Shown here piece after piece: positions 1-9,770 of a stretch of 64,000 nucleotides of DNA. This DNA is from Mycolicibacterium arenosum. GTDB lineage: Bacteria; Actinomycetota; Actinomycetes; Mycobacteriales; Mycobacteriaceae. Made by a program: the position numbers and the translations under genes. Every line of letters begins with the position of its first letter. Position 1 is the first letter of the stretch. The notes beneath the pieces are model-generated. The model did no database searches and had not been told where the DNA came from. It was given only the letters and a program-made list of their open reading frames with translations. The stretch is from contig NZ_JANDBD010000012.1 in NCBI RefSeq assembly GCF_024320865.1, forward strand, positions 62,001-126,000, given 5' to 3'.

Positions 1-189
1 TCCGCGGTGCCACGGCGCGTCGTAGGTGTACACCGTTCCGTACCCGGTCAGCCACGGCAGCTGGCGCGACCACGTCGACCCGCGCCCCATCAGGCCGTGG
101 ACCAGGACGACGGGCTCGCCGGACCCTCCGCGGGCTGTCAACGGCTCTGCGCTCAATCCCCCGTCGCTTCGCTCGCCCGTAGTCTGCAT
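1..189 (-). CDS. alpha/beta hydrolase, N-terminal fragment (Rv3591c-like)
   Basis: The gene runs off the left edge, so only the first 63 codons are present. From an ATG at 189 the protein begins MQTTGERSDGG and continues into a GEPVVLVHGLMGRGSTW segment, the first strand and HG oxyanion-hole motif of an alpha/beta-hydrolase. The catalytic Ser, Asp and His lie beyond the edge, so substrate and activity cannot be inferred. It is divergent from mhuD with 42 bp between the starts, matching Rv3591c/Rv3592 in M. tuberculosis. The codons for GERSDGG contain one copy of a short repeat seen at two other gene ends in this window, so the very N-terminus may derive from that repeat. The family call is firm; the specific orthology rests on synteny. 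Confidence 0.75.
   Translation of the reverse strand, partial: MQTTGERSDGGLSAEPLTARGGSGEPVVLVHGLMGRGSTWSRQLPWLTGYGTVYTYDAPWHRG
156..178 (-). repeat. short GAGCGnAGCGAC-type repeat, copy 1
   Basis: On the minus strand the bases read gagcgaagcgacgggggat within the first codons of the hydrolase gene. Related strings occur at 23261-23288 and 40587-40610, each again at the end of a minus-strand gene. The shared core is GAGCGnAGCGAC followed by a G-run and AT. It is too short and too coding-compatible to be called an element with confidence. Confidence 0.45.
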
Positions 190-231
190 GCCTCGATCTT
201 GCCGTCCCGTTCGAGCGGTAATCTAAGCCCC

Positions 232-546
232 ATGCCAGTGGTGAAGATCAACGCGATCGAGGTTCCCGCCGACGCAGGCCCGGAGTTGGAGAAGCGGTTC
301 GCCAACCGCGCCCACGCCGTCGACAACCAGCCCGGCTTCCTGGGTTTCCAGCTGCTGCGCCCGATCAAGGGTGAGGACCGCTACTTCGTCGTCACGCAGT
401 GGGAGTCCGAGGAGGCCTTCCAGGCGTGGGCCAGCGGCCCCGCCGTCGAGGCGCACAAGGGGCAGGCGAACAAGCCGGTCGCGACCGGCGCGTCACTGCT
501 GGAGTTCGAGGTCGTCCTCGACGTCCGGGGGACGAACGATAAGTAG
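232..546 (+). CDS. mhuD: heme-degrading monooxygenase MhuD
   Basis: This 104-residue protein is a near full-length match to mycobacterial MhuD, the cytosolic enzyme that opens heme to mycobilin and releases iron, allowing heme to serve as an iron source. The family's key residues sit at their usual numbers: Asn7, Trp66 and the heme ligand His75 (AVEAHKG). The fold is a single ABM ferredoxin-like domain that acts as a homodimer. The ATG at 232 is chosen because it gives the canonical MPVVKINAI start; the in-frame sequence upstream shows no homology. The divergent hydrolase lies 42 bp upstream and the lpqF reading frame begins just downstream. No iron-dependent operator was identified by eye. 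Confidence 0.95.
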   Translation: MPVVKINAIEVPADAGPELEKRFANRAHAVDNQPGFLGFQLLRPIKGEDRYFVVTQWESEEAFQAWASGPAVEAHKGQANKPVATGASLLEFEVVLDVRGTNDK

Positions 547-568
547 TCGCCGGATCCGTCGATCGGCC

Positions 569-1885
569 GTGGCCCTCGCCACGTCGGTCGCCGTTCTCGC
601 CTGCGGCTGCTCGCATGCCGGGATGCCGGTCGCGCAGGTCACGTACGGCATGCACATCGAGACCAACACGCCGCCGGGCGCCCGCGCCAAGCAGCTGATG
701 GACATGGTCAACTCCGACTGGCCGATCGGCACCGTCACGGTCGCCACCCTGGCCGACTCGGACCTGATCGAGCCCGTCGCCGGGGCGATGGACCGGCTAT
801 GGGCCGACCGGCCGATCACCGTCACGGCGATCTCCGTCGGCGCCGGGCAGGCCACGCTGCAGGTGCGCAACTCGTACAGCGTCGCGCAGACCGTCGAATT
901 GCACACGGGCGACTCGGGTCTCGTCGATCGCTTCAAGGTCACGCTGGACAAGCCGACGATCACGCAGTGGCCCGACGTCGACGCCGAGATCGCCAAGTCG
1001 GGGGCGGGCTTCGCGTATCAGGTGTCCAGGGTCGACGACGGCACGTGCGTCCGGATCGCGGGCACGGGAGCCGACCGGTCGATGCCGCTCGCCTCGATCT
1101 TCAAGCTGTACGTGCTGCTAGCCGTCGCCAACGCCGTCAACGCGCGCACCCTGACGTGGGACGAGCGGCTTCTGATCACCAAGGAGGACAAGGCCGTCGG
1201 CTCCGCGGGCTTCAACGACCTCAAGCCCGGCGCCGAGGTCTCGGTGCGCGACGCCGCCCAGCAGATGATCTCGGCGAGCGACAACATGGCCACCGACATG
1301 CTGATGACGCGCCTCGGCCCCGGCGCCGTCGAGCGGGCGCTGGTCGCCGCCGGCCACCACGACCCGGCGGCGATGACCCCCTTCCCCACCGCACACGAAC
1401 TGTTCTCGATCGGCTGGGGTAAGCCGGACGTGCGCGAGGAGTGGAGGACGGCGTCGCCCGGACGCCGAGCAGAGATGCTCGCGCACACGAGAAGCCTTCC
1501 CTACGAACCGGATCCGATGCTCACGCGAACGCCTGCATCGCCGTACGGAATCGAGTGGTACGGCACGCCGATGGACGTCTGCCGCGTGCACGCCGCCCTG
1601 CAGGCGGCGGCGACCGGACCCGCACGGCCCGTGCGCGACATCCTCTCGGCCACCCCCGGTATCGAACTCGACCGGTCGAAGTGGGGCTACGTCGGCGCGA
1701 AGGGCGGAAACCTGCCGGGCGACTTGACGTTCAGCTGGTACGCCGAGGACTCCAGCGGCCAGGGCTGGGTGGCCAGCTATCAGCTCAGCTGGCCGCAGTA
1801 CCGCAGCCTGACCGCGGCGTCGTGGCTGCTGTCCATCGCCACGCAGGCGTTCGATCTCATCCCGGTGAGCCCGCCGAGCCGGTAG
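569..1885 (+). CDS. lpqF: LpqF-like lipoprotein with class A beta-lactamase fold
   Basis: A 438-residue exported protein with a penicillin-recognition fold, corresponding to Rv3593 (LpqF). The N-terminus is hydrophobic (ATSVAVLAC) and ends in a lipobox-like VLAC, suggesting lipidation on the outer face of the membrane. The catalytic region has the SxxK motif SIFK (about residues 176-179), an SDN motif (about 237-239) and a degenerate third motif GAKGG in place of KTG. A domain of about 100 residues precedes the catalytic part. The GTG at 569 is the first plausible start: no ATG, GTG or TTG lies in frame between it and 371. It leaves few positive charges before the hydrophobic core, so the start is uncertain. 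The 3' end overlaps the convergent phosphatase gene by 29 bp. The substrate is unknown. Confidence 0.8.
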   Translation: MALATSVAVLACGCSHAGMPVAQVTYGMHIETNTPPGARAKQLMDMVNSDWPIGTVTVATLADSDLIEPVAGAMDRLWADRPITVTAISVGAGQATLQVRNSYSVAQTVELHTGDSGLVDRFKVTLDKPTITQWPDVDAEIAKSGAGFAYQVSRVDDGTCVRIAGTGADRSMPLASIFKLYVLLAVANAVNARTLTWDERLLITKEDKAVGSAGFNDLKPGAEVSVRDAAQQMISASDNMATDMLMTRLGPGAVERALVAAGHHDPAAMTPFPTAHELFSIGWGKPDVREEWRTASPGRRAEMLAHTRSLPYEPDPMLTRTPASPYGIEWYGTPMDVCRVHAALQAAATGPARPVRDILSATPGIELDRSKWGYVGAKGGNLPGDLTFSWYAEDSSGQGWVASYQLSWPQYRSLTAASWLLSIATQAFDLIPVSPPSR

Positions 1886-2426
1886 ACCGCAGCGTCCACG
1901 CCTGGCCGCGCAGATGCAGCACGGTATGGCTCGCGGGGGCTACGTCGATGCGCCAGAACGACTTCGGTGGTGCATCGAGCGCCACCAGGATCGCCGCCCT
2001 CACCACCGCGGGGTGGGTGACGGCAACCAGCCGGCCCCGCCGTGCCGTCAACGACTGGAGCCAAACCCGGACCCGAGCCACGACGTCGACGACCGACTCG
2101 CCGCCGTGCGGCGCCTGCGAGGCGTCGGTCAACCACAGCGCCAGTTCCTCGGGCGGCACCCCGCCCAGCACGTTGCCCCGCCACGTCGCGCAGTCGAGAT
2201 CGGCGAGGGCGTCCTCGATCTCGGCTCGCAGGCCCAGCAGTTCCGCCGTCTGCCGGGTGCGCTTCTCCGGACCGCACACGGCGGCGTCGATCGGACCTAG
2301 TTCGACCGTGGCGTCGAGTTGCCGCTGCCCGAGCGCGTTGAGGGGTTCGTCGATGGGAAATCGTCCGGCCGCCATCGCATCCGTCATGCCGTGGGATACG
2401 AGGGTCAGCCGGACGACTTCACTCAC
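1857..2426 (-). CDS. histidine phosphatase family protein (possible CobC-like)
   Basis: A 189-residue histidine-phosphatase (phosphoglycerate mutase-like) domain. The N-terminal motif reads LVSHGMTD rather than LVRHGET, so the nucleophilic His12 is kept but the preceding Arg is Ser. The second His is in AVTHPAVVRAA. A central CGPEKRTRQTAELL matches the usual SPLxRxxQTA region. It is the last gene of the riboswitch-led cbtB-cbtA run (9 bp after cbtA), so an alpha-ribazole-phosphate phosphatase (CobC) role in B12 assembly is an attractive inference, but the sequence alone does not show it. Its 3' end overlaps the convergent lpqF by 29 bp. Confidence 0.75.
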   Translation of the reverse strand: MSEVVRLTLVSHGMTDAMAAGRFPIDEPLNALGQRQLDATVELGPIDAAVCGPEKRTRQTAELLGLRAEIEDALADLDCATWRGNVLGGVPPEELALWLTDASQAPHGGESVVDVVARVRVWLQSLTARRGRLVAVTHPAVVRAAILVALDAPPKSFWRIDVAPASHTVLHLRGQAWTLRSTGSAGSPG

Positions 2427-2435
2427 CGGGCCGAC

Positions 2436-3251
2436 TCATGCCGACAGCGCGTCCTGCCGCTTCCCGTCGAGCAGCCTCGAGACGAGTGCTGCGAAGACCA
2501 GTCCGATCGTCGCGTACATCACGACCTGCGCGCCGAGGGAGTACAGCCGGAACTCGTACAGCAGGTCGGCGGGGAACCCCTCGTAGACGATGGTGCCCGC
2601 CTCGTCGGTCAGCGGGCCGGGCGTCTCGTCGACGGTGGGGAGGACGAGCATCAGCACCGCAATGGCGACGACGTAGCCGGCGGCCGCGACCAGGGTGGCG
2701 TTCCACGCGCCCAGCTTCTCGTTGAGCCGTCGACCCAGATACACCGCGCCGACCAACAGCGCCGCCGACAGCACCACCAGCAGCAGGTACAGCAGGGTGC
2801 GCTGGCGGATAGTCTCGTCGAGGCTGAGCGCGGGCGGACTCGCCGGATACTTCAGGAACGGCACCACGTACAGGCTGACGAGCATTCCGCCGGCGACGTA
2901 CAGCGACAACAGCCTGGCCGACACGTTCCCGACGCGGCCGTAGGCCACGGTGTAGACGACGGCGAACAGCGCGCCGATGGCGAGGCTGAACAGCACCACC
3001 CCGATGCCCATGCCGAGGTTCATCTGGATGGCACGACTGAAGCCGCCGCCGTCGGCGCCGTGGCTGTGCGCAGCAATACCCGTTGACGCCGCCGCTGCAT
3101 CTTCGAGGGCCTGGTGCGCTTCTCCGATGCCGTCCTCGTAGTCGATCGCGAGCTCGATGATCGGCTCGATCAGGAGACGCGAGAAGACGAAGGTGAGTAG
3201 CCCGGCCAGGGCGCCGGCCAGCAAGCCGCGCCCGATGATCTGCTTCTCCAT
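2436..3251 (-). CDS. cbtA: CbtA-family cobalt transport membrane protein
   Basis: A 271-residue integral membrane protein of the CbtA family, proposed to take up cobalt together with CbtB. Predicted helices lie near residues 8-30, 78-100, 115-132, 152-172, 187-205 and 240-262. The first helix is followed by an acidic and His-containing loop (ALEDAAAASTG, AAHSHGADGGG) that could bind metal. It is 34 bp downstream of cbtB and 9 bp upstream of the phosphatase gene, so the three are probably cotranscribed. Control by the cobalamin riboswitch upstream of cbtB is expected: high B12 would lower expression. Confidence 0.88.
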   Translation of the reverse strand: MEKQIIGRGLLAGALAGLLTFVFSRLLIEPIIELAIDYEDGIGEAHQALEDAAAASTGIAAHSHGADGGGFSRAIQMNLGMGIGVVLFSLAIGALFAVVYTVAYGRVGNVSARLLSLYVAGGMLVSLYVVPFLKYPASPPALSLDETIRQRTLLYLLLVVLSAALLVGAVYLGRRLNEKLGAWNATLVAAAGYVVAIAVLMLVLPTVDETPGPLTDEAGTIVYEGFPADLLYEFRLYSLGAQVVMYATIGLVFAALVSRLLDGKRQDALSA

Positions 3252-3285
3252 ATTCGTTTGGGTTCCTCTGCTTCCGGCCGGTTCG

Positions 3286-3501
3286 TCAGTGGCAGGGGAA
3301 GCCGAGGAGATGGCGGGCGTCGTGGATGAACTCGTGAATGTGGGTGTCGCTGCCGAATACCGACGTCGCGCCCTGATCCAGGCCGACGAAGTAGAGCACC
3401 AGCAGCGCGAGGAAGGCGGTGGCGGACAGCCACACCGCCGCGCTGGCGGCCGAGATGTCGATCGCAGGAGCCTTGGCGCTGCGTGCCTCTGGAGATGTCA
3501 T
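3286..3501 (-). CDS. cbtB: CbtB-family small membrane protein
   Basis: A 71-residue protein with one transmembrane helix (about residues 20-40) and a His-rich tail, THIHEFIHDARHLLGFPCH, typical of CbtB, the small partner of the CbtA cobalt transporter. The ATG at 3501 is preceded by a strong ribosome-binding sequence, gaaaggacag, at proper spacing; a longer upstream start would read through the riboswitch. It is the first gene of the cbtB-cbtA-phosphatase operon. The His cluster is the likely cobalt-binding element, an inference from the family. Confidence 0.88.
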   Translation of the reverse strand: MTSPEARSAKAPAIDISAASAAVWLSATAFLALLVLYFVGLDQGATSVFGSDTHIHEFIHDARHLLGFPCH

Positions 3502-3535
3502 GTCATCTGTCCTTTCGGGATTTCGCGTCCCGTAT

Positions 3536-3632
3536 CGGGGGTGACGGCGTCGGGTCTGACTGTTCACAGTGGCGCGACCGTTCTGGATTCTCACCAGATT
3601 CCTTCGCTCGTCGATTACACCAGCTATCTAAG
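3536..3632 (-). promoter_or_regulatory. cobalamin (B12) riboswitch
   Basis: On the minus strand the 5' leader of cbtB contains the hallmark blocks of an adenosylcobalamin aptamer in order: ggaatctggtgagaatcc, then cggtcgcgccactgtgaac, then agtcagaccc (the B12-box region), closed by complementary ggtg and cacc ends. The aptamer sits about 35-130 nt upstream of the cbtB start and leaves room for a switching stem around the ribosome-binding site. Boundaries are approximate. This is direct evidence that the downstream cobalt transport genes respond to B12. Confidence 0.85.
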
Positions 3633-3657
3633 CACGGCACGTGCGTTAAGCACGCGA

Positions 3658-3685
3658 AAGGCCCCCGACTTTCGTCGGGGGCCTT
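3658..3685 (-). terminator. intrinsic terminator-like hairpin downstream of clpC1
   Basis: A perfect 12-bp stem (aaggcccccgac and gtcgggggcctt) with a 4-nt loop lies 17 bp after the clpC1 stop. On the minus strand it ends in a short T-run followed by CGCG. It separates clpC1 from the riboswitch-led cbt operon, which starts immediately downstream in the same direction. Confidence 0.85.
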
Positions 3686-3701
3686 CAGCGTGCACGGTGA
3701 T

Positions 3702-6257
3702 CTACTCGGCGATGACGTCTCCGGTGGTGCCCGCAGCGGTTCCGGCCTTGGCCAGATCCACCTCGAGCTCGACGGCCGGCTTGCTCCGACCGGCGAACGT
3801 GAAGACCGCGTCCTCGACGTTGTTGCTCTCGCCGTCCCAGTTGTCGACGTCCACCAGCACGATCTGGCCGGGGCCGACCTCTTCGAAGAGGATCTTCTCC
3901 GACAGCTGATCCTCGATCTCGCGCTGGATCGTGCGGCGCAGCGGACGCGCACCCAGCACCGGGTCGAAGCCGCGCTTGGCCAGCAGCGCCTTCGCCTTGG
4001 GCGTCAGCTCCATGGCCATGTCCTTCGCCTTGAGCTGCTTGCCGACCCGACCGATCATCAGCTCCACCATCTGGACGATCTCTTCCTGCGTCAGCTGGTG
4101 GAAGACGATGATGTCGTCGATGCGGTTGAGGAACTCGGGGCGGAAGTGCTTCTTCAGCTCGTCGTTGACCTTCTGCTTCATCCGCTCGTAGTTGTTCTCG
4201 CCGCCACCCTGGGTGAAGCCGAGACCGACCGCCTTGCTGATGTCGGACGTGCCGAGGTTCGAGGTGAAGATCAGCACGGTGTTCTTGAAGTCCACCGTGC
4301 GCCCCTGACCGTCGGTGAGACGGCCGTCCTCGAGGACCTGCAGGAGGCTGTTGTAGATCTCCTGGTGGGCCTTCTCGATCTCGTCGAACAGCACGACGCT
4401 GAACGGCTTACGACGCACCTTCTCGGTGAGCTGACCGCCCTCCTCGTAGCCGACGTACCCCGGAGGGGCACCGAACAGCCGCGAGGCGGTGAAGCGGTCG
4501 TGGAACTCGCCCATGTCGATCTGGATGAGCGCGTCGTCGTCGCCGAAGAGGAACTCCGCCAGCGCCTTCGACAGCTCGGTCTTACCGACACCGGACGGGC
4601 CGGCGAAGATGAACGAGCCCGACGGCCGCTTGGGATCCTTCAGCCCGGCGCGGGTACGCCGGATGGCCTTGGAGACGGCCCGGACGGCGTCCTCCTGGCC
4701 GATGATCCGCTTGTGCAGCTCGTCCTCCATGCGCAGCAGGCGCGTGGTCTCGGCCTCGGTCAGCTTGAACACCGGGATACCGGTCCAGTTGCCGAGCACC
4801 TCGGCGATCTGCTCGTCGTCGACCTCGGCCACGACGTCGAGATCACCTGAGCGCCACTGCTTCTCACGCTCGGTGCGTTGCGCGACCAACTGCTTCTCCC
4901 GGTCGCGCAGGTTGGCTGCCTTCTCGAAGTCCTGCGCGTCGATCGCGGACTCCTTCTCCCGGCGCGCGTCGGCGATCTTCTCGTCGAACTCGCGCAGGTC
5001 CGGCGGCGCGGTCATCCGGCGGATGCGCATGCGCGCGCCCGCTTCGTCGATCAGGTCGATCGCCTTGTCCGGCAGGAACCGGTCGTTGATGTAGCGATCG
5101 GCCAGCGTCGCCGCGGCGGCGATGGCGCCGTCGGTGATCGAGACGCGGTGGTGCGCCTCGTACCGGTCGCGCAGCCCCTTGAGGATCAGGATGGTGTGCT
5201 CGACCGTCGGCTCGCCGACCTGAACCGGCTGGAAGCGGCGCTCCAGGGCGGCGTCCTTCTCGATGTACTTGCGGTACTCGTCGAGGGTGGTGGCGCCGAT
5301 GGTCTGCAGCTCGCCGCGGGCCAGCTTCGGCTTCAGGATCGAGGCCGCGTCGATGGCACCCTCGGCGGCACCCGCGCCGACGAGCGTGTGCAGCTCGTCG
5401 ATGAACAGGATGATGTCGCCGCGGGTGTTGATCTCCTTGAGCACCTTCTTGAGGCGCTCCTCGAAGTCGCCGCGGTACCGGCTGCCCGCCACCAGCGAAC
5501 CGAGGTCCAGGGTGTAGAGCTGCTTGTCCTTCAGCGTCTCGGGCACGTCGCCGTGCACGATGGCCTGCGCGAGTCCTTCGACGACGGCGGTCTTGCCGAC
5601 GCCGGGCTCACCGATCAGCACCGGGTTGTTCTTGGTGCGGCGGCTCAGCACCTGCATGACCCGCTCGATTTCCTTCTCACGGCCGATGACCGGGTCCAGC
5701 TTGCCCTCCATCGCCGCGGCGGTGAGGTTGCGGCCGAACTGGTCGAGCACCAGCGAGGTGGACGGGTTGCCGGACTCGCCGCCGCGGCCACCCGTGCCCG
5801 CTTCGGCGGTCTCCTTGCCCTGGTATCCGCTCAGCAGCTGGATGACCTGCTGGCGCACCCGCGTCAGCTCGGCGCCGAGCTTGACGAGCACCTGGGCGGC
5901 GACACCCTCACCCTCGCGGATGAGGCCGAGCAGGATGTGCTCGGTGCCGATGTAGTTGTGGCCGAGTTGCAGAGCCTCGCGAAGCGACAGCTCGAGCACC
6001 TTCTTCGCCCGCGGCGTGAACGGGATGTGTCCCGACGGCGCCTGCTGCCCCTGGCCGATGATCTCCTCGACCTGGCTGCGGACACCCTCGAGGGAGATGC
6101 CGAGCGATTCCAGCGATTTGGCGGCTACGCCTTCGCCTTCGTGAATGAGACCGAGGAGGATGTGCTCGGTGCCGATGTAGTTGTGGTTCAGCATCCTGGC
6201 CTCTTCTTGGGCCAGGACGACAACGCGCCGAGCGCGGTCGGTGAAGCGTTCGAACAT
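3702..6257 (-). CDS. clpC1: ATP-dependent Clp protease ATPase subunit ClpC1
   Basis: An 851-residue AAA+ unfoldase that feeds substrates to the ClpP1P2 peptidase in the cytosol; the family is about 850 residues in mycobacteria. The N-terminal domain shows the two ClpN repeats, each with [13 protein letters not shown] (residues 1-145). The first ATPase module has GEPGVGKTA and LFIDELHTL; the middle domain carries a UVR-type motif ([17 protein letters not shown]); the second module has GPSGVGKTE and [11 protein letters not shown]. The ATG at 6257 gives the invariant [11 protein letters not shown] start. The 296-bp gap to lsr2 should contain its promoter; no regulator site could be confidently read. 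It appears monocistronic, with a hairpin terminator after the stop. Confidence 0.98.
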   Translation of the reverse strand: MFERFTDRARRVVVLAQEEARMLNHNYIGTEHILLGLIHEGEGVAAKSLESLGISLEGVRSQVEEIIGQGQQAPSGHIPFTPRAKKVLELSLREALQLGHNYIGTEHILLGLIREGEGVAAQVLVKLGAELTRVRQQVIQLLSGYQGKETAEAGTGGRGGESGNPSTSLVLDQFGRNLTAAAMEGKLDPVIGREKEIERVMQVLSRRTKNNPVLIGEPGVGKTAVVEGLAQAIVHGDVPETLKDKQLYTLDLGSLVAGSRYRGDFEERLKKVLKEINTRGDIILFIDELHTLVGAGAAEGAIDAASILKPKLARGELQTIGATTLDEYRKYIEKDAALERRFQPVQVGEPTVEHTILILKGLRDRYEAHHRVSITDGAIAAAATLADRYINDRFLPDKAIDLIDEAGARMRIRRMTAPPDLREFDEKIADARREKESAIDAQDFEKAANLRDREKQLVAQRTEREKQWRSGDLDVVAEVDDEQIAEVLGNWTGIPVFKLTEAETTRLLRMEDELHKRIIGQEDAVRAVSKAIRRTRAGLKDPKRPSGSFIFAGPSGVGKTELSKALAEFLFGDDDALIQIDMGEFHDRFTASRLFGAPPGYVGYEEGGQLTEKVRRKPFSVVLFDEIEKAHQEIYNSLLQVLEDGRLTDGQGRTVDFKNTVLIFTSNLGTSDISKAVGLGFTQGGGENNYERMKQKVNDELKKHFRPEFLNRIDDIIVFHQLTQEEIVQMVELMIGRVGKQLKAKDMAMELTPKAKALLAKRGFDPVLGARPLRRTIQREIEDQLSEKILFEEVGPGQIVLVDVDNWDGESNNVEDAVFTFAGRSKPAVELEVDLAKAGTAAGTTGDVIAE

Positions 6258-6553
6258 CGGTGGTTACCTGCTCTCCATCACGTAGCGCAGTTGGAGGGAA
6301 ATCCCAGCGCGGCGCACCGCGCTCTGCACATATCAGTCACTCTAATGCGCGGCCGCCCGCACCGCCCCGCCTGTCCTCAGCTCGTAAGAGCTTCGACGCG
6401 TTAGCTCGGGGTTGTCGCGCAGCCGTAGACGACCAACGCGGACGCGTGAGCATTCGTTTCCGAGAATTCGCCATCGACGGCGACCGATCGTTGCGCCGTC
6501 GGCGAAACGTCCGAGTGCGGGACCGTTACGGATCGCAGGCTGGCAACATCCGC

Positions 6554-6895
6554 CTACGTTGCCGCGTGGAATGCGTCGATGACGTCGGCCGGAATGCGGC
6601 CGCGGGTGGACACATTGTGCCCGTTGCGACGCGCCCAGTCCCGGATCGCAGCGCTCTGCTCGCGGTCGATCGATGCCCGGCCACGTCCTGAACCGGCTGA
6701 CCGTCCCCTGCGACGGCCACCCACGCGGCGGCCCGCCTCAACCCACCCCTTGAGGTCGTTGCGCAGCTTTGCGGCATTCTTGGACGAAAGGTCGATCTCA
6801 TAGCTCACGCCGTCAAGCGCGAATTCGACGGTCTCGTCCGCAGCACCTTCACCATCGAAATCATCGACCAAGGTGACGGTTACCTTCTTCGCCAT
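6554..6895 (-). CDS. lsr2: nucleoid-associated xenogeneic silencer Lsr2
   Basis: This 113-residue protein is Lsr2, the H-NS-like DNA-bridging protein that silences AT-rich and horizontally acquired DNA. The N-terminal half ([15 protein letters not shown] onward) is the oligomerisation domain. A basic linker [15 protein letters not shown] (about 59-73) leads to the C-terminal DNA-binding domain, whose AT-hook-like RGR is at 98-100 in [10 protein letters not shown]. The ATG at 6895 gives the canonical MAKK start. The promoter region up to lysS (6896-7004) is notably AT-rich compared with its surroundings, which fits Lsr2 binding its own promoter, an inference. Gene order clpC1-lsr2-lysS is conserved in mycobacteria. 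Confidence 0.97.
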   Translation of the reverse strand: MAKKVTVTLVDDFDGEGAADETVEFALDGVSYEIDLSSKNAAKLRNDLKGWVEAGRRVGGRRRGRSAGSGRGRASIDREQSAAIRDWARRNGHNVSTRGRIPADVIDAFHAAT

Positions 6896-7004
6896 TAGCC
6901 CACACTGACCCTTCTGCCTGAGCAAGTCGTCGGTTCCCGTTGAACCCAGGCCACAATGCTGACATAAGAATCGAAATCATTCAACAAGTATGATTCCCGA
7001 ACCG

Positions 7005-8510
7005 TCAGTTTGTGGATCTTCGGACAATCGGGAACAAAACGGTCTCGCGAATCGACAGGCCCGTCAGAGCCATCAACAACCTGTCGATACCCATTCCGGT
7101 ACCCGTCGTGGGGGGCATCCCGTACTCCAATGCGGCGAGAAAATCCTCGTCGAGTGCCATTGCCTCGTCGTCGCCGGCAGCAGCCGCCCTGGCCTGCGCT
7201 TCGAACCTCTCACGCTGCACCACGGGGTCGATCAGTTCGGAGTATCCGGTCGCCAGTTCGAAGCGCCGGATGTACAGATCCCATTTCTCGGTGACTCCCG
7301 GAATGCTGCGGTGCGCACGGACCAGCGGAGACGTCTCGACCGGGAAATCGCGTACGAAGGTGGGTGCCCACAACTTCTCGCCGACGGTGGCCTCCCACAG
7401 TTCCTCGACGAGCTTGCCGTGCCCGTAACCGCGGTCGCGTGGCAGTTCCAGCTTCAGCGAGTCCGAGATGGCCCACAGCCGCTCGGCGCTCGTTTCGGGG
7501 GTTATCTCCTCCGATAGTGCCTCCGACAGCGACGGGTACATTTCCACCGTCGCCCATTCACCATCCAGGTCGTAGGTGCTGCCATCCGGCAGCGGTACGT
7601 TTCTGGTGCCAATGGCTTCGTCGGCGACCTCTTGAATAAGCTCACGCGTCACAACCGCGGAATCGTCGTAAGTTCCATAGGCCTGATAAGTCTCCAACAT
7701 GGCAAATTCCGGAGAATGCGTGGAATCCGCACCTTCGTTTCGAAAGTTCCGATTCAACTCGAAGACCTTCTCGAAACCGCCGACCAAGCACCGCTTGAGG
7801 AACAACTCCGGTGCGATCCGGAGGTACAGGTCGGTGTCGAGGGCATTGGAGTGCGTGACGAATGGCCGGGCCGCAGCGCCGCCCGCAATCGTCTGCAGCA
7901 TGGGAGTCTCCACCTCGAGGAAGTCCCTGCGCTCGAGTGCGGAGCGGACCGCGCGGACAACCGCGACACGCTGGCGGGCGATGGTGCGCGCCTCCGGTCG
8001 CACGATGAGATCGACGTAGCGCTGCCGGACGCGGGACTCCTCGCTCATGTCCTTGTGCGCGACGGGAAGTGGTCGCAACGCCTTCGAGATGATTTGCCAG
8101 GAATCCGCCAGCACCGAAAGTTCACCGCGACGGGAACTGATGACCTGACCTTCGACCAACACGATGTCGCCGAGATCGACGTCGGCTTTCCACGCGTCCA
8201 GGGACTCCTGGCCCACTTGAGCGAAGCTGATCATCGCCTGCAGCTGCGTGCCGTCGCCGTCCTGCAGCGTCGCGAAGCACAGTTTCCCGGAGTTACGGGC
8301 GAACACCACCCGGCCCGTCACACCGACCACCTGGCCGGTCTCGGTGTCCGGAGCGAGATCGGGATGGGCCTCGCGCACCTGGGCCAGCGAGTGCGTGCGC
8401 GCCACCTCGACGGGATAGGGGTCACGCCCTTCGGCCAGCAGCCGCTCGCGCTTGGCCTGGCGGATCCGGAACTGCTCGGGCAGGTCGGCGGTGGAATCAG
8501 CAGCGCTCAC
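7005..8510 (-). CDS. lysS: lysyl-tRNA synthetase LysS
   Basis: A 501-residue class II lysyl-tRNA synthetase that charges tRNA-Lys in the cytosol. The N-terminal OB-fold anticodon-binding domain (about 55-150) contains [17 protein letters not shown]. The catalytic domain shows motif 2 ([14 protein letters not shown]) and motif 3 ([11 protein letters not shown]) near the C-terminus. The GTG at 8510 is chosen because it gives the conserved [16 protein letters not shown]-terminus; the open frame upstream is arginine-rich noise overlapping the divergent gene. The divergent PLP-enzyme gene starts 23 bp away, so both promoters lie in or near the coding starts. Confidence 0.96.
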   Translation of the reverse strand: MSAADSTADLPEQFRIRQAKRERLLAEGRDPYPVEVARTHSLAQVREAHPDLAPDTETGQVVGVTGRVVFARNSGKLCFATLQDGDGTQLQAMISFAQVGQESLDAWKADVDLGDIVLVEGQVISSRRGELSVLADSWQIISKALRPLPVAHKDMSEESRVRQRYVDLIVRPEARTIARQRVAVVRAVRSALERRDFLEVETPMLQTIAGGAAARPFVTHSNALDTDLYLRIAPELFLKRCLVGGFEKVFELNRNFRNEGADSTHSPEFAMLETYQAYGTYDDSAVVTRELIQEVADEAIGTRNVPLPDGSTYDLDGEWATVEMYPSLSEALSEEITPETSAERLWAISDSLKLELPRDRGYGHGKLVEELWEATVGEKLWAPTFVRDFPVETSPLVRAHRSIPGVTEKWDLYIRRFELATGYSELIDPVVQRERFEAQARAAAAGDDEAMALDEDFLAALEYGMPPTTGTGMGIDRLLMALTGLSIRETVLFPIVRRSTN

Positions 8511-8533
8511 GACGTGCCAGCTTAAATGAACGC

Positions 8534-9754
8534 GTGACCGCGAAGAGCCACGCGAACGTCGACGCCGCGACCGTCGCCGCGCTGGCCCACGAACCGCTCG
8601 ACTGGCGCTACAAGGGACTGCCCGTCGCGTGGTCGGGAATGACGCCCGCTGCGCTGCTGGGGGCCGACCCCTTCGACGCCGGCGCGGTCGGGCCGCTGTG
8701 CACGCTCGACGCTGCGGCACTCGACCACAACGTCCGCGCAATGGCGTCGTGGTGTGCCGCACACGGCGTGGAACTCGCGCCGCACGGCAAGACGCACATG
8801 TCGCCCCAGCTGTTCGCCAGGCAGGCCGCGGCGGGCGCGTGTGCGGTCACCGTCGCGACGACGAGCCAGGCGCGCGTCTACCGAGCCTTCGGCGCGTCAC
8901 CGGTGATCATCGCCAACGGAGTGGTCGACGAGCCGGGATTGCGTTGGCTCGCGTCCGAACTCGACGCCGATCCGGCGTTCGACGTGATCTGCTGGGTCGA
9001 CTCGGTGCGCGGTGTCGAGCTCATGACGGCGGCGCTGGCGGGGGCGCGCAGACCGCTGGACGTGTGCGTCGAGGTCGGAATGGCGGGCGGCCGGACCGGG
9101 TGTCGCACGGATGCCGACGTCGACGGCGTGGTGGCGGCGGTGTCCGCATCCGACCGGCTGCGGCTGGTCGGGGTGGCCGGATACGAGGCCGCGACCGCCG
9201 GGGACGTCCGGGGCTACCTGGGGTGGCTGCGGGCGACGACGCTCCGGCTGGCCGGCCGGTTCGAATCCGCTTCCGTGATCGTCAGCGCAGGCGGGAGTTC
9301 GTACTTCGACGTGGTCGCCGAGGCGCTGACCGCTTGGCCCGCGGATCTGTCGGTACGCACCGTCCTTCGCAGCGGGTGCTATCTGACCCATGACGACGGG
9401 CTGTACGAGCGGACGTCGCCGCTGCGCGGGGAACTGCGGCCCGCGCTGACCGTGTGGGGGCGCGTCGTCTCGCGACCGGAGCCGGATCTGGCCCTGGTGA
9501 CGATGGGCCGGCGCGACGTGTCGTTCGACGCCGACCTGCCGACGCCGCGCGGGTTGGCCGCAAGCGTCTGCGAACGGCTCAACGACCAGCACGCCTACCT
9601 GCGCCTCGGCGCGACGGACCGCAGCAGCGCCGAGGTCGGTGCCTGGATCGGGTTCGGGGTTTCGCATCCGTGCACGGTGTTCGACAAGTGGCAGCTGATC
9701 CCGCTGCTCGACGGCGACCGCCGGGTGGTCGACCTGGTGCGGACGTTCTTCTAG
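8534..9754 (+). CDS. PLP-dependent D-amino-acid enzyme (alanine racemase N-domain; D-serine dehydratase/D-threonine aldolase-like)
   Basis: A 406-residue protein of the fold-type III PLP family. The N-terminal alanine-racemase barrel contains [17 protein letters not shown] and the PLP-lysine segment [12 protein letters not shown]. The C-terminal D-serine-dehydratase-like domain has [19 protein letters not shown], in which the His and Cys are the zinc ligands known for eukaryotic-type D-serine dehydratase. Its role would be deamination or cleavage of a D- or beta-hydroxy amino acid. Translation starts at GTG 8534, 23 bp from the divergent lysS start. It is absent from the recalled M. tuberculosis lysS-coaX interval. 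Its stop TAG originally overlapped the convergent sulfotransferase stop at a CTAG, before the insertion described below. The exact substrate is unknown. Confidence 0.8.
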   Translation: MTAKSHANVDAATVAALAHEPLDWRYKGLPVAWSGMTPAALLGADPFDAGAVGPLCTLDAAALDHNVRAMASWCAAHGVELAPHGKTHMSPQLFARQAAAGACAVTVATTSQARVYRAFGASPVIIANGVVDEPGLRWLASELDADPAFDVICWVDSVRGVELMTAALAGARRPLDVCVEVGMAGGRTGCRTDADVDGVVAAVSASDRLRLVGVAGYEAATAGDVRGYLGWLRATTLRLAGRFESASVIVSAGGSSYFDVVAEALTAWPADLSVRTVLRSGCYLTHDDGLYERTSPLRGELRPALTVWGRVVSRPEPDLALVTMGRRDVSFDADLPTPRGLAASVCERLNDQHAYLRLGATDRSSAEVGAWIGFGVSHPCTVFDKWQLIPLLDGDRRVVDLVRTFF

Positions 9755-9770
9755 GCCGGGTCGGCGCCTC

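Noticed and set aside
371-568. N-terminal extension of LpqF from ATG 371
   Set aside because: It overlaps mhuD in another frame and is Arg/Ser-rich with no signal peptide; the lipobox lies shortly after 569.
3483-6404. Long open frames antisense to clpC1 (up to 508 codons)
   Set aside because: High G+C opens antisense frames opposite real genes. The products are rich in Leu, Val, Arg and Gln with no recognisable motif, and clpC1 itself is certain.
6258-6553. ClgR-type operator in the clpC1 promoter
   Set aside because: Palindromic fragments such as tcgcc...ggcga are present but their spacing does not fit the site I know for ClgR.
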